DNA of 64,000 bases from the NCBI RefSeq assembly GCF_026343945.1, contig NZ_JAPKNJ010000003.1:682001-746000 (forward strand), written 5' to 3'. The number at the start of each line of letters is the position of its first letter. The stretch's first letter is position 1. Below the pieces are notes generated by a model. The model had not been told where the DNA came from and did not search any database. It was given only the letters and a program-made list of their open reading frames with translations. Below, piece after piece: positions 33,954 to 43,865 of the stretch. This stretch comes from Kaistia algarum. Its GTDB lineage: Bacteria > Pseudomonadota > Alphaproteobacteria > Rhizobiales > Kaistiaceae. A program made the translations under genes and the position numbers.

Positions 33954-34955
33954 TTACTTCGCCATGACCTCGACTTCACGGTCGGAACCCGATTCGACCG
34001 TGAAGTTCTTTTCGTGGATCTGGTTGTCGTGCTTGGCGACGGCGGTGTAGTCGCCGATCTGCAGGACGACCGCCGGGAAGGCGCCGACGCTGTCGAATAC
34101 GCTGTCGCCGCCGGGGGTAATTACCGACCAGGACGTGTTGGCGAGTGCCTCGCCGCCCGATTCCGACACCAGCTTCAGCGTGATCCGCGCCGCCTTCTGG
34201 AACAGCCGCGCCTCGGTCAGCTTGCCGGCCTCGACGCGGATATCGGCGCGGACGGAGGCATTGGCGTCGCCATAGCGGCTGACGACGTGATAGGTGCCGG
34301 CCACCAGCCGTACAGCCTGCTCCGGCGCGATGTCGGAGGCGATCGCATTGGTCTCCTGGTCCGTTGCTTCGGAGCCGGGATAGATGTCGAACTTCACCTG
34401 GGCTGCCGTGAGCTCTCGATCCTTGCCGACCAGCGCGGTCAGCTTCAGCGCTCCGGCGTTGAGCACGATCGTCTCTTCGCCGCCTGTTCCGCCGACCTTG
34501 ACCTCCTTGGAGAGGCCAGCCCGTCCGTAGGAGACGTGCACGATGTAGGAGCCCGGCTTCAGCGGCACCTGCACGACCCCTCCCTTGGCCTGGCGGATGA
34601 GCGGCAGCTTGCCATCCTTGCCCGGTTTGTCTGCGAAGACGCGCCACACCACGCCTGCCTTCAGCGGGTCACCCTTGTCGGTCAGCTTCGCCTGCAGGGT
34701 AAACGCCGGAGCGGCCGCTTCCTTTGGGGCTGCTTTCGGCGCGGCGGCGCCGGCACCCGGAGGTTTCAAAAGGGTCGCCGGATCGACCGAATCGGGGAGC
34801 AGCGGAGCGAGCGACATTGGCTCGTCGGGCGCCGCCCCGTCCGGAATATCGGCCGGTGGCGAGGGCGGCTGCTGTGCAAAGGCCGGCATGGCCAGGAACG
34901 CCGCCAGAAGAGCAGCCATCGGCAGGAGGGCACGGCGGAGCGGCACCGGTCTCAT
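33954..34955 (-). CDS. Secreted protein of unknown function with repeated beta domains
   Basis: The 333-residue product has a Sec signal peptide (RRALLPMAALLAAFLAMPAFAQ) and an Ala/Pro-rich linker to about residue 75. Three similar beta-sandwich-like units follow (AGVVWRVFADKPGKDGKLPL, then AAQVKFDIYPGSEATDQETN, then ANTSWSVITPGGDSVFDSVG), each ending in a G-x-Y pattern such as LKPGSYIVHVSYG. The units look like carboxypeptidase-regulatory or Ig-like folds. It is a known type of Hyphomicrobiales periplasmic protein without assigned function. It converges with thrS. Confidence 0.6.
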   Translation of the reverse strand: MRPVPLRRALLPMAALLAAFLAMPAFAQQPPSPPADIPDGAAPDEPMSLAPLLPDSVDPATLLKPPGAGAAAPKAAPKEAAAPAFTLQAKLTDKGDPLKAGVVWRVFADKPGKDGKLPLIRQAKGGVVQVPLKPGSYIVHVSYGRAGLSKEVKVGGTGGEETIVLNAGALKLTALVGKDRELTAAQVKFDIYPGSEATDQETNAIASDIAPEQAVRLVAGTYHVVSRYGDANASVRADIRVEAGKLTEARLFQKAARITLKLVSESGGEALANTSWSVITPGGDSVFDSVGAFPAVVLQIGDYTAVAKHDNQIHEKNFTVESGSDREVEVMAK

Positions 34956-35139
34956 TGTCGGCAGGAATCCCCGGTGGACGGACTTTGAACCTCCTTTAGA
35001 GACCGAGGAGGGTGGCGATTTCAAGACCGCTCTGCTGTCCGGCGCCTTGAACTCCATCGCGATTCATCCGATTTCTGGCGCAGCCAACCGGCCTTCCCGG
35101 CCGAACGCCAGCCTCCTCCTCTCCCAAACCGAGATCGAC

Positions 35140-35718
35140 ATGACTGATATGCTGACGCTTCTGAAGACGCGCCGCTCGATTCCTGCCGTGAACATCGTCG
35201 AGCCGGGGCCGAGCGCAACGCAGATCGAGGAACTCCTGACGATCGCGGCCCGCGTGCCCGATCATGGCAAGCTGACGCCCTGGCGCTTCATCCTGTTTCG
35301 CGGCGCGGCGCGCACCGAGGCGGGGGAGGCGACGGCGGCTCTGCTTGCCCGCCGCCGTCCGGACGCCGATCCGAAGCTGATCGAGATCGAGCGCGCGCGC
35401 TTCACCCGCTCGCCGCTCGTGGTCGCCGTCGTCAGCCGCGCCGCCCCACATGTGAAGATCGCCGAATGGGAGCAATTGATGTCGGCCGGCGCGGCGGCGA
35501 TGAACCTCGTCGTCGCGGCCAACGCGATGGGCTTCGCCGCGCAATGGCTGACCGAATGGGTCACCTATGACGAGGAAGCCCGCGCCATCCTTGGTCTTGT
35601 TCCGGAAGAGCGGCTGGTCGGCCTTGTCCATATCGGCACGCCGAACATCCCTCCCTTCGAGCGGCCACGCCCGGCGCTGGCGGAAATCGTCACGGATTGG
35701 CAGCCGGTGTCCGCGTGA
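35140..35718 (+). CDS. Nitroreductase family protein (YdjA-like)
   Basis: A 192-residue flavin enzyme with the short nitroreductase fold: LLKTRRSIPAVNIVEPGPS, RVPDHGKLTPWRFILF and AAMNLVVAANAMGFAAQWLT. Arg-Arg-Ser near the N-terminus and the LTPW segment suit FMN binding. Length and style match YdjA, which reduces nitroaromatics with NAD(P)H in vitro; the natural role is unknown. It is divergent from the secreted beta protein. Confidence 0.87.
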   Translation: MTDMLTLLKTRRSIPAVNIVEPGPSATQIEELLTIAARVPDHGKLTPWRFILFRGAARTEAGEATAALLARRRPDADPKLIEIERARFTRSPLVVAVVSRAAPHVKIAEWEQLMSAGAAAMNLVVAANAMGFAAQWLTEWVTYDEEARAILGLVPEERLVGLVHIGTPNIPPFERPRPALAEIVTDWQPVSA

Positions 35719-35737
35719 GGCGCCCCGCCGATTATGG

Positions 35738-35753
35738 TTAGCCGAACATTAAC
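35738..35753. promoter_or_regulatory. CtrA-like box upstream of the DUF2336 gene (one mismatch)
   Basis: TTAG-N7-TTAAC, one base from the TTAA-N7-TTAAC consensus, 60 bp before the DUF2336 start. Confidence 0.4.
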
Positions 35754-35811
35754 GGGTTGAGAGTCAGAGTTCCACCGGGTCGTCGCTTCATGCGGCAGCG
35801 TCGGGGGTTCC

Positions 35812-36954
35812 ATGATCGTTCGGCAGTTTCTGGAATGGATGGAGACCGCGTCGGTCGAGCGGCGCGCCGAGGCGGCGCATGCCATGGCCCGCGCCTTTCT
35901 GCATTCCGAAGTCGAGGCTACGGTTCGCGACGGAATGGAGGCGGCGCTTACGGTGCTGCTCGATGATCCGGCCATCGAGGTTCGCTATGCCCTGGCCGAT
36001 GTCTTTGCTGCCGATCCCCGTGCGCCTCGCCACATCATCCTGACATTGGCCGGTGACCAGTTCGATATCGCCGGACTGATCCTCTCCTGCTCGCCGGTCC
36101 TCATCGATGGGGAACTGGTCGATATCGTCGCCGCGGCGGATGGCGCCAGGCAGGCCGCGGTCGCCTCGCGTCTGCCGCTGTCGGCTTCCGTGGCCGCCGC
36201 GGTGGCCGAAGTCGGCGAGGTGGAGGCTTGCCGTGCCCTGCTCGACAATCCCGATGCCGCGATCGCATCGATCAGCCTTGTGCGTCTGGCGGACCGCTTC
36301 GGCGAGGATGCCGCCATTCGTGATCGGTTGCTGGCGCGGCGCGACCTGCCGGCCGATAGCCGACAGCGACTGATCCGCGACGTCAGCGACAGGCTTGGCG
36401 CGCTGGTGTCGGGCCGCGACTGGATCGCGCCGGAGCGCGCCCGCCGGGTGACGCGGGAGGCCTGCGAGCGGGCGACGATCTCGATCGCTGCCGAGACTGC
36501 CGAGGCTGAACTCGCGCCGCTTGCCGAGCATCTGCGCGTGACCGGCCAACTCACGACCGCCCTGCTGCTCCGCGCCATCTGCGCCGGCAATGCAGCCTTC
36601 CTCGGCGCGGCGCTCGCCATTCTGGCGCGCATGCCCGAGCGTCGGGTCATGGCCATCCTCGCGGGTGGCCGCAATCCGGCGCTCCGGGCGATATTCGGCC
36701 GAGCCGGCCTCCCAAGCTCCGCCCATGGCGCCTTCATCGCGGCGATCGACGTCGTGCGGGATTCCGAGGCATCTGGATCTACTAACTCGCGCCTCAGCCT
36801 CGCTCGGCGAACCGTCGAGGCCGTGCTGGCGCGCTATGACGAGATGACCGCCGGGGAGAGCGGCGAACTCGCCGCGATGCTGCGCCGGTTCGCGGCGGAA
36901 GAGGCGCGAGCGGGCGCCCGTGCTATCGCGCAGTCCTATAGTTCGGCGGCTTAA
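35812..36954 (+). CDS. DUF2336 family protein
   Basis: A 380-residue, all-helical, HEAT-like protein ([39 protein letters not shown]). It matches DUF2336, an alphaproteobacterial family of unknown molecular function, sometimes tied to cell-cycle and surface regulation. It has no signal peptide. A CtrA-like box lies 60 bp upstream. Its stop overlaps the nadK stop by 4 bp (convergent). Confidence 0.82.
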   Translation: MIVRQFLEWMETASVERRAEAAHAMARAFLHSEVEATVRDGMEAALTVLLDDPAIEVRYALADVFAADPRAPRHIILTLAGDQFDIAGLILSCSPVLIDGELVDIVAAADGARQAAVASRLPLSASVAAAVAEVGEVEACRALLDNPDAAIASISLVRLADRFGEDAAIRDRLLARRDLPADSRQRLIRDVSDRLGALVSGRDWIAPERARRVTREACERATISIAAETAEAELAPLAEHLRVTGQLTTALLLRAICAGNAAFLGAALAILARMPERRVMAILAGGRNPALRAIFGRAGLPSSAHGAFIAAIDVVRDSEASGSTNSRLSLARRTVEAVLARYDEMTAGESGELAAMLRRFAAEEARAGARAIAQSYSSAA

Positions 36955-37733
36955 TACCGGAACTGCTCGGCCAGGATCCGGTCGTCCCAGCTATGGCCTG
37001 GGTCGAACAGGATCGTGCTATGGGCGCGCCGGTCCTGCTTCACGGAGATCGAGAGCACCGATTTCACTTCGGTATGGTCGGCAACGGCGTTGACCGGACG
37101 CTTCTCCGGCTCGACCACCTCGAAGCGCACGGTGACGCGGTCTGGTATCAGCGCGCCGCGCCAAAGCCGGGGCCGGAAGGCGCTTATCGGCGTCAGAGCG
37201 AGCAGAGGGGCGTGGATCGGCAGGATCGGGCCATGGGCCGAGAGATTATAGGCCGTGGAGCCCGCCGGCGTCGCGACCAGCACGCCATCGCCGGATAGCT
37301 CCTCGAGCTGCAGCTGCCCGTCGATGAAGATGCGCAGCTTCGCTGTCTGGTAGGATTGGCGGAAGAGCGACACCTCGTTGATCGCAAAGGCCTGATGTTC
37401 GTTGCCGCTGGCGTCAAGCGCGTCCATGCGCAGCGGATGCAGCGTCGAAGCGATTGCCGCGGCGACGCGTTCGCGCAAATTCTCCTCGCGGAACTCGTTC
37501 ATCAGGAAGCCGACCGAACCGCGATTCATGCCATAGATCGGCTTGCCCGAATTCATGAAGCGGTGCAGCGTTTGAAGCATGAGGCCGTCGCCGCCGAGCG
37601 CGACGATGATGTCGGCGTTTTCAGGGTCGACCGATTCATAGAGGTGTCTCAGCCGCTCTTCCGCCTGAACGGCTTCCGGGGCGCTGCTGGCGATGAAGGC
37701 AATCGCCGCCCTCGCTCGCGAATCGGACGCCAT
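36951..37733 (-). CDS. nadK: NAD kinase
   Basis: A 260-residue enzyme phosphorylating NAD to NADP. It has the kinase signature [16 protein letters not shown] (GGDG), [12 protein letters not shown], the NEVSLFR stretch and the conserved [17 protein letters not shown]. Length fits the short bacterial form. It converges on the DUF2336 gene and lies 89 bp upstream of (facing away from) the FAH gene's stop. Confidence 0.94.
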   Translation of the reverse strand: MASDSRARAAIAFIASSAPEAVQAEERLRHLYESVDPENADIIVALGGDGLMLQTLHRFMNSGKPIYGMNRGSVGFLMNEFREENLRERVAAAIASTLHPLRMDALDASGNEHQAFAINEVSLFRQSYQTAKLRIFIDGQLQLEELSGDGVLVATPAGSTAYNLSAHGPILPIHAPLLALTPISAFRPRLWRGALIPDRVTVRFEVVEPEKRPVNAVADHTEVKSVLSISVKQDRRAHSTILFDPGHSWDDRILAEQFRY

Positions 37734-37821
37734 CTGGTACTCCCGGCTTGATCGGCAGGGCGCGACAACAGCCCCGGCCGCAGCGGCGTATCACGCCGCC
37801 GCCGCCAATCCAAATGCATGT

Positions 37822-38517
37822 CTAGACGATCGCAGTTCTGAGCGTGCCGATGCCCTCGATCGACGCCTCGACCACATCGCCGCGCTGGAGACCGCCGACG
37901 CCGGCCGGCGTGCCGGTAAAGATCAGGTCGCCTGGCGCCAGCACGAACCAGCGCGACAGATAGGCGATGATGTCGGGCACCGGCCAGATCATGTCGGCGA
38001 GGTCGCCATCCTGGCGCAGTTCGCCGCCAACCGAGGCGGTGATGCGCCCGGATGCCGGGTGGCCGATACGCGCGGCCGGCTGGATCGGACCCGTTGGCGC
38101 CGAAGCCGCGAAAGCCTTGGCCGTCGCCCAGGGCCTCGCCGCCTTCTTGGCTTCGGCCTGAACGTCACGGCGCGTCAGATCCAGTCCGACGGCGTAGCCA
38201 TAGACATGGCTGAGCGCTTCATCCGGGTCGATATCGCTGCCGCCCTTCGAAAGCGCGACGACCAACTCGACCTCGTGATGCAAATCCTGCGTCAGCGGCG
38301 GATAGGGCACGGGGGAGCCGGGCGGCACGATGTCGTCGGGGTTCTTCTGGAAGAAGAAGGGCGGTTCGCGGTTGGGGTCGCCGCCCATTTCGCGCGCATG
38401 CGCCGCGTAGTTTCGCCCGACGCAATAGATACGGTGGATCGGAAAACGTGCGGAGACGCCTTCGATCGGCAGCGAGGGGGTCGGCGGGAGGGAGAGGACG
38501 AAGTCGGGATTGGACAT
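37822..38517 (-). CDS. Fumarylacetoacetate hydrolase (FAH) family protein
   Basis: A 231-residue FAH-fold hydrolase or isomerase. The metal-binding pattern appears as [31 protein letters not shown] (Glu-x-Glu) and [14 protein letters not shown]. The ATG at 38517 is preferred to a start 33 nt upstream. Relatives act on acylpyruvates, oxaloacetate or catechol-pathway products; the actual substrate is unknown. It is followed by an AT-richer pocket upstream. Confidence 0.88.
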   Translation of the reverse strand: MSNPDFVLSLPPTPSLPIEGVSARFPIHRIYCVGRNYAAHAREMGGDPNREPPFFFQKNPDDIVPPGSPVPYPPLTQDLHHEVELVVALSKGGSDIDPDEALSHVYGYAVGLDLTRRDVQAEAKKAARPWATAKAFAASAPTGPIQPAARIGHPASGRITASVGGELRQDGDLADMIWPVPDIIAYLSRWFVLAPGDLIFTGTPAGVGGLQRGDVVEASIEGIGTLRTAIV

Positions 38518-38631
38518 CCTTGCGCAGATCTCTTCGAGGTTGGTTAGCAATTCAACGAGGTGCAGTTTGCTCCTACCAACAAGGTGCGTCCTCTCCGACT
38601 ACCGATTTTTTGCCAACGAATCTCGACTTTT

Positions 38632-38949
38632 TTACCACCAGCCGCGACGATTCGCGATGTAAGTGAAGACAATCATCAGGCCGATAGCGATCAGAAACGT
38701 CCACGCCGGAATGGCATCACTGTGATGATTCCAAGCTGAAACAAAGAGTCCAACCGTCGCAATTGTAACAATATTAATTGGCCACTTGACGCTCTCTCGT
38801 GCGAATGGCCAACGTCGGCGTTCTTTTTGTAGGCCGATCAAGAACATTATACAAATACCTATGTACGAAACGACATACATATAAAGCGAGTCACCTCCGG
38901 CGGCGACCAATATAACGACGTACATCGCGAGTAGTGCGATTGTGATCAT
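38632..38949 (-). CDS. Orphan small membrane protein in AT-richer DNA
   Basis: A 105-residue protein with three or four hydrophobic helices (IALLAMYVVILVAAGGDSLY, VVSYIGICIMFLIGL, IVTIATVGLFVSAW, WTFLIAIGLMIVFTYIANRR). Base composition is clearly less GC-rich than the surrounding genes and codon choice differs (many ATA, AAT, TTT). It may be recently acquired. No family is recognised and no neighbour helps. Confidence 0.5.
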   Translation of the reverse strand: MITIALLAMYVVILVAAGGDSLYMYVVSYIGICIMFLIGLQKERRRWPFARESVKWPINIVTIATVGLFVSAWNHHSDAIPAWTFLIAIGLMIVFTYIANRRGWW

Positions 38950-39496
38950 CGTCTCAGCCCGACCGAGGTATTCTTGACATTGCCATTCGTCGCAGGGTCG
39001 TCATTCTTAGTTCCCGAATTTCCAGCGCGGACCGTTTGCCGATCAGCAGACACCGGAGTGTCTACGATGATCCCCGGCGCAAAGCGTCTTTCCCCTGATC
39101 CGTTCCCCTTCTGGTCCCCCGAGAACTTTCGCTTTAGTCGATCTTATGCTCTCTGGGCGGCCACGACTGCCTGGCTTGCTGAAACTCCCGCGAGAGGCTC
39201 GGCGCCAAACTAAACACCGGCCCGTGGCGCCCAACTCCACTGGCCTTTGCAAGCGCGAGCTGCGCTGACCATTGAATGGGTGTCTATGCCATTCTCAAGC
39301 GTCCCGAAGTAATTGAGAGGCTGAGATTGAGGCGGGCACGGATATAGAGAAGCATCCACTGTCTCTGGGCAGGAGAGGGCGCTACCATTCCGTATGCGCC
39401 CCGCGCTGGCAAGGGCGGGCAGAGCGGCTCCGGCGCGTCATCGCGGGCGGTTGACGGCGCGCGCGCCTCGGCCTAGGGAACGGCCGCCCGGGCGCC
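38950..39496. other. Gene-poor, AT-richer intergenic pocket
   Basis: About 550 bp without a convincing gene. Short frames occur but lack ribosome sites and family features. The left half is AT-richer than the chromosome average. The last 60 bp, just before purU, are very GC-rich and could fold as an RNA leader. Confidence 0.5.
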
Positions 39497-39532
39497 GTGC
39501 GCGTCCTTTCCAGCCACTTCGTGAATCGACAG

Positions 39533-40393
39533 ATGCCGGCAGAACCAGTCCGTTTCGTCCTGACCCTTTCCTGCGAGGATCGGCGCGGCATCGTCGCGGC
39601 TGTGGCCAATTCGATCGCCTCGCAGGACTGCAACATCGTCGAGAGCGCCCAATATGGCGACCCGGATAGCGGCCGCTTCTTCATGCGCGTCTCCTTCTCC
39701 GCGCCGACGAGCGTCACGCGCGCCAGCTTCGAGCGCGGCTTCCTGCCGGTCGCCACCGGCTATAATTTCGACTGGCAACTCCACGACCTCACCGTGAAGC
39801 CGCGGGTCATGATCCTCGTCTCCAAGATGGGGCACTGTCTCAACGATCTGCTCTACCGCAACTCGATTGGCCAGCTGCCGATGGAACTGGTGTCGGTCGT
39901 CTCCAACCATGAGCAGATGCGGCGGCGCGTCGAGGGTGAGGGGCTGCCCTATCATTTTCTTCCTGTCGAAGATGCCGGCAAGGAGGCGCAGGAGGCGGCG
40001 CTTCTGGCGCTAGTCGACAAGGAGCGGATCGATCTCGTCGTGCTCGCGCGCTACATGCAGGTGCTGTCGAACGAGCTTTCGCAGCGGCTGAGCGGGCGCG
40101 TCATCAACATTCACCACTCGTTCCTGCCGAGCTTCAAGGGTGCGCGTCCCTATCAGCGCGCCCATGAGCGCGGCGTGAAGCTGATCGGCGCGACGGCGCA
40201 TTATGTGACGGCCGAACTCGACGAGGGCCCGATCATCGAGCAGGACGTGGCGCGCGTCGATCATTCGATGTCGGCCGAGGAGATGATCGCCATTGGTCGC
40301 GATATCGAGAACGCCGTGCTGGCGCGGGCGATCAAGTTCCACCTCGAACACCGGGTGCTGATCAATGGATCGAGAACCGTCGTCTTCCGCTGA
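39533..40393 (+). CDS. purU: Formyltetrahydrofolate deformylase
   Basis: A 286-residue enzyme releasing formate from 10-formyl-THF. An N-terminal ACT domain ([20 protein letters not shown]) precedes a formyltransferase-like domain with [39 protein letters not shown] and the [17 protein letters not shown] motif. The catalytic Asn-His-Asp set is intact. Start choice between ATG 39533 and GTG 39497 is uncertain; neither has a good ribosome site. Its 3' end overlaps folD by 29 bp, so the two act as a folate one-carbon operon. Confidence 0.93.
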   Translation: MPAEPVRFVLTLSCEDRRGIVAAVANSIASQDCNIVESAQYGDPDSGRFFMRVSFSAPTSVTRASFERGFLPVATGYNFDWQLHDLTVKPRVMILVSKMGHCLNDLLYRNSIGQLPMELVSVVSNHEQMRRRVEGEGLPYHFLPVEDAGKEAQEAALLALVDKERIDLVVLARYMQVLSNELSQRLSGRVINIHHSFLPSFKGARPYQRAHERGVKLIGATAHYVTAELDEGPIIEQDVARVDHSMSAEEMIAIGRDIENAVLARAIKFHLEHRVLINGSRTVVFR

Positions 40394-41285
40394 GATCCTG
40401 GACGGCAAGGCAGTTGCCGCCGAGATCACCGCGAAGATCGCCGTCGGCGTGGAACAACTCGCCGCTCGCGGCCATCGTGCACCCGGTCTCGCCGTGGTGC
40501 TGGTCGGCGAGGATGCGGCGAGCCAAGTCTATGTCGGCGCGAAGGGGCGGAAGGCGAAGGAACTCGGCTTCCATTCGGTCCAATACACCCTGCCGGCCGA
40601 TACCGCGCAGGACGAGGTTCTGGCCCTGGTCGCCGCGTTGAACAGCGACGCCGCGATCGACGGCATCCTGGTCCAACTGCCACTGCCGGCCCATATCGAT
40701 TCCTCGGCCGTGCTCGAATCGATCGATCCCGCCAAGGATGTCGATGGGTTTCACCCAATCAATGTCGGCCGCCTCGCCGTCGGGGAACGCGACCGCGCGC
40801 TCGTCTCCTGCACGCCGGCCGGATGCCTCATCCTTATCAAGAGAGCGCTACCGCTTGGACTCGCTGGCCTCGATGCGGTGGTGATCGGACGTTCCAACAT
40901 CGTCGGAAAGCCGATGGCGCAATTGCTGCTTCAGGAAAGCTGCACCGTGACGATCGCCCATTCGCGCAGCCGCGACCTGCCGGCGATTGTGCGGCGCGCC
41001 GATATCGTCGTCGCAGCGGTGGGACGCGCCGAAATGGTCCGCGGCGATTGGGTCAAGCCGGGCGCCGTCGTTGTTGATGTCGGTATGAACCGGATTGCGG
41101 CCCCCGAGCGCGGCGAAGGCAAGACGCGTCTTGTCGGCGACATCGCTTTTGCCGAGGCCGTCCCGCATGCCAGGGCGATTACCCCGGTGCCTGGTGGGGT
41201 CGGGCCGATGACGATCGCCATGCTCATGGCGAATACGCTGATCGCTGCCTGCCGGGCCGCCGGTCAGGAGCCGCCGCAGTTCTGA
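40365..41285 (+). CDS. folD: Methylene-THF dehydrogenase / methenyl-THF cyclohydrolase
   Basis: A 306-residue bifunctional enzyme interconverting 5,10-methylene- and 10-formyl-THF. The motifs [20 protein letters not shown] (catalytic Tyr and Lys), [36 protein letters not shown] and [15 protein letters not shown] are all present. It overlaps purU by 29 bp and so is cotranscribed; together they set formate and formyl-THF balance. A hairpin overlaps its stop codon. Confidence 0.96.
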   Translation: MDREPSSSAEILDGKAVAAEITAKIAVGVEQLAARGHRAPGLAVVLVGEDAASQVYVGAKGRKAKELGFHSVQYTLPADTAQDEVLALVAALNSDAAIDGILVQLPLPAHIDSSAVLESIDPAKDVDGFHPINVGRLAVGERDRALVSCTPAGCLILIKRALPLGLAGLDAVVIGRSNIVGKPMAQLLLQESCTVTIAHSRSRDLPAIVRRADIVVAAVGRAEMVRGDWVKPGAVVVDVGMNRIAAPERGEGKTRLVGDIAFAEAVPHARAITPVPGGVGPMTIAMLMANTLIAACRAAGQEPPQF

Positions 41286-41296
41286 TGGCGGCTCCC
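41267..41296 (+). terminator. Hairpin spanning the folD stop codon
   Basis: GGAGCCGCC (41267-41275) pairs perfectly with GGCGGCTCC (41288-41296) around a 12-base loop containing the TGA. It lies between convergent genes and probably ends the purU-folD message. Confidence 0.55.
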
Positions 41297-41310
41297 GTCC
41301 TTCCGGCAGA

Positions 41311-41976
41311 TCAGATGCGGCGCAGCATCTTGCAGAGGGCCACCAATCCGTCGTCATAGACGGCCGGCTGGCCTAGGATGCTGCCGCATTTCTTCTTCAT
41401 GACGGCCTGCTGGCCGGAATCGAGGCCGGTGTAGTAGCGCAGGACCTGCTGCGGAACGGCGTCGTTCCCGCCATTCATGCCTCCGAACAGACGGGGGCTG
41501 CGGATGCCGCCGCCATTGCCGCCGCCGCCATTGCCGGAGCCGATCTGGCCGCCACTTCCGCCGCCCGAGCCGCCGCCTGAGCCGCCGGACCCGCCCCCCG
41601 AGCCACCGCCGCCGATGCCGAGCGAGGCATTGACGTTGGTGTTGCCGCCCAGGGCGCCGGTATTGACGTTGGCATTGGCGTTGGCGAGGTTGTTGGCGCC
41701 TCCGATCGTCGCGTTCACGTTGGCGTTGGTATTGCCGCCGAGCGCGCCGGTGGCGGCGTTGACATTGGCGTTGGCAAGGTTGCTTGAGCCGCCGACCGTG
41801 GCATTCACATTGGCGTTGGTGTTGGCGATCGTGTTGACGCTCACATTCGCGTTCAGACCGCCATTCGATCCCTGGCCGACATTGGCATTGACGCCCGCGA
41901 CACTGACGTCGAGGGCAAGGCACGATACGGTGGAGAGGCACAGGGCAGCCGCGGTGGCTGTAACGATTCTCAGCAT
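41311..41976 (-). CDS. Secreted Asn/Val tandem-repeat protein with Gly-rich segment
   Basis: A 221-residue exported protein. A signal peptide (residues 1-22) is followed by an Asn/Ala/Val-rich part. Residues 53-82 and 83-112 form two 30-residue tandem repeats (TNANVNATxGG...NLANAN...TGALGGN) plus a partial third copy. Residues 121-157 are almost pure Gly/Ser, and a conserved C-terminal domain (VLRYYTGLDSGQQAVMKKKC...ALCKML) carries two Cys. The repeat style recalls curli-like or beta-solenoid surface proteins, but no csg machinery is visible. A structural or matrix role near the cellulose locus is inference. Confidence 0.6.
   Translation of the reverse strand: MLRIVTATAAALCLSTVSCLALDVSVAGVNANVGQGSNGGLNANVSVNTIANTNANVNATVGGSSNLANANVNAATGALGGNTNANVNATIGGANNLANANANVNTGALGGNTNVNASLGIGGGGSGGGSGGSGGGSGGGSGGQIGSGNGGGGNGGGIRSPRLFGGMNGGNDAVPQQVLRYYTGLDSGQQAVMKKKCGSILGQPAVYDDGLVALCKMLRRI
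41641..41820 (-). repeat. Two 90-bp coding tandem repeats
   Basis: The DNA encoding residues 53-82 and 83-112 of the Asn/Val protein consists of two adjacent 90-bp units, with a shorter degenerate copy after them. Such arrays can change in number by slippage. Confidence 0.7.
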
Positions 41977-42183
41977 GATCGTCTCCCTTCGGGAAGGACT
42001 CCCCCCTATGAGCCCGATGAGGTCGCCGGAGCGACCGACATAAAAGCAACCTGTGGACGCGCCAAAAGGTTTCGCGACTTCGCAAATAAATCGCGCGCTT
42101 TGCAGTTAAGACTTAGGATTGGCTAACAAACTAGATAAAATCGTCTAGTTCTTCCGCCCGGACAGGCCGTCAGCGCTTTGTCT

Positions 42184-43074
42184 TCAGCCGGCGCGCCTGC
42201 GCTCACGCTGCATGATATAGGCGCCGCTGCCGATGACGATCGTGGCGCCGAGGATAACCATCGGGTCGACGGTTGTTCCGAACAGCACGAAGCCATAGAG
42301 GATCGCCCACAGCATCTGCGAATACTGCATCGGTGCGATCGCCGAGGCGGGCGCGAAGGAGAGCGCACGCACGACGAAGAACTGGGCGCTGCCCATCAGC
42401 AGGCCGGCGCCGGCGAACAGCGTCATGTCATGCAGCGAAGGCATGTGAAAGGTCAGGATCATGCCCGGCAGGCTGACGACGATGAGCCCAAGCACGACCG
42501 CGATCACCATGACGGCATGTTGCTCCTCGCGGGCGATGCGCCGCATCACCAGCACCGTGAACGAGCCTATGACGGCCGCCATCAAGGCGGCAGCATGGCC
42601 GACATGGAGGCTCTCGAAACCCGGGCGAACCATCACCAGCACGCCGATGAGCCCGACGATAACGGCCGACCAGCGATGCAGCCCGACCCGTTCGCCCAGA
42701 AGCGGGATCGACAGCAGCGTGACCATGATCGGGGTCGAGAAAAAGATCGAGTAGGTCTCGGCAAGCGGCAGCTGCGAGAAGCTGAAGAAGCCGAATACCG
42801 TGCCGGTTCCCGCCAGCAGACCGCGAAGAAGGACGAGCTTCGGATGCCGGACCCGCAGGACATGCAGTCCGCCGGTGCGATGCAGCATCACGGCGATCGG
42901 AATCAGGGCGAAGAGAGCCTGGGTCACCACAATCTGGAAGACCGAATAGTGAACCGTCAGGACTTTGACGATCGCATCGCTGGTCGAGAACATGAGGTTG
43001 GCGAACAGCGAGATCGAGAGGCCCGCCAGGATCCGCTCGCTGGCGTCGCGATGAGACTGGGCGACGACGCTCAT
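42184..43074 (-). CDS. EamA/DMT-family transporter
   Basis: A 296-residue ten-helix protein with two EamA halves: LANLMFSTSDAIVKVLTVHY...FFSFSQLPLAETYSIFFSTP and VLMRRIAREEQ...FAPASAIAPMQYSQMLWAIL. The PLAETYSIFFSTP and APMQYSQ motifs are typical of the RhaT/RarD-like exporter subgroup. The ATG at 43074 is preferred because the upstream extension is Arg/Pro-rich and not membrane-like. It is divergent from the HIT gene; the substrate is unknown. Confidence 0.87.
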   Translation of the reverse strand: MSVVAQSHRDASERILAGLSISLFANLMFSTSDAIVKVLTVHYSVFQIVVTQALFALIPIAVMLHRTGGLHVLRVRHPKLVLLRGLLAGTGTVFGFFSFSQLPLAETYSIFFSTPIMVTLLSIPLLGERVGLHRWSAVIVGLIGVLVMVRPGFESLHVGHAAALMAAVIGSFTVLVMRRIAREEQHAVMVIAVVLGLIVVSLPGMILTFHMPSLHDMTLFAGAGLLMGSAQFFVVRALSFAPASAIAPMQYSQMLWAILYGFVLFGTTVDPMVILGATIVIGSGAYIMQRERRRAG

Positions 43075-43352
43075 GACATGGCCCCCCCGCATGGGACGGA
43101 ACGAGCCAAGACGTCCACCCGCCGGATGGCGGACGACGCGCGAAGGGGAGGGGACGAAGGCAAGACGACCTCGGGAAGGGGGTGGCCCGCTGGCACCAAT
43201 ACTTATCCAGCAAGCAACGATACCGTTGAAGTCCCGCACTGTGGCAAGGTCAAGGCAGTTCTGCCGACTTATTTGCTTCGCGCTGGCGCTGTGGCGAGAA
43301 TGACGCTAATCGCTGGACCCGGCGCGGTTTGCGGCGCAATCAGGAGAGCGAC

Positions 43353-43763
43353 ATGGCCGACGATTTCATCCTTGCCGAGCGTATCGCGGCGGACAGCGTC
43401 GCTGTGGCCGATCTTGTGCTCTGCCATGTCCGCCTAATGGACGACAGTCGCTATCCGTGGCTGCTGCTCCTGCCGCGGCGTGCGGGCCTGGAGGAATGGA
43501 CGGCGCTAAATGCCGCCGACCTCGCCCAGCTATCGCTTGAGATCGCGCAGACCGGCGCTGCGCTGCAAACAATTGCCGTCTTCGACAAGCTGAACGTCGC
43601 CTCGCTCGGCAATATCGTCCGGCAGATGCATGTCCACGTCGTGGGCCGGACCATCGGGGACGAGAGCTGGCCGGATCCGATCTGGGGACGGGGCGCGCGC
43701 ATACCCTATGCGCCAGCCGAGCGCGATCGGCTCGTAGGATTGCTGGGTGCTTCGCTGGCGTAA
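43353..43763 (+). CDS. HIT-domain protein
   Basis: A 136-residue histidine-triad protein. The active-site region reads LGNIVRQMHVHVVGR, with His-x-His followed by Val, a variant of the triad in this DcpS-like proteobacterial subgroup. The catalytic His of the triad is therefore present. It probably hydrolyses nucleoside phosphoramidates or dinucleotides. AGGAGAG precedes the ATG at 43353. Confidence 0.88.
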   Translation: MADDFILAERIAADSVAVADLVLCHVRLMDDSRYPWLLLLPRRAGLEEWTALNAADLAQLSLEIAQTGAALQTIAVFDKLNVASLGNIVRQMHVHVVGRTIGDESWPDPIWGRGARIPYAPAERDRLVGLLGASLA

Positions 43764-43865
43764 ATTCTGTCCGAAGCGACGCCACGAGCCTCTGTTACAG
43801 CCTATGCCAGCAAGGGCCGTGCGGATGCAACTTAGTTAGCGTTTCGTGAACCTCCGTTCGTGCCG

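Noticed and set aside
41600..41900. Possible CRISPR-like or intergenic repeat array
   Set aside because: The repeats are contiguous, in frame and translate into the Asn/Val protein; no spacers separate them.
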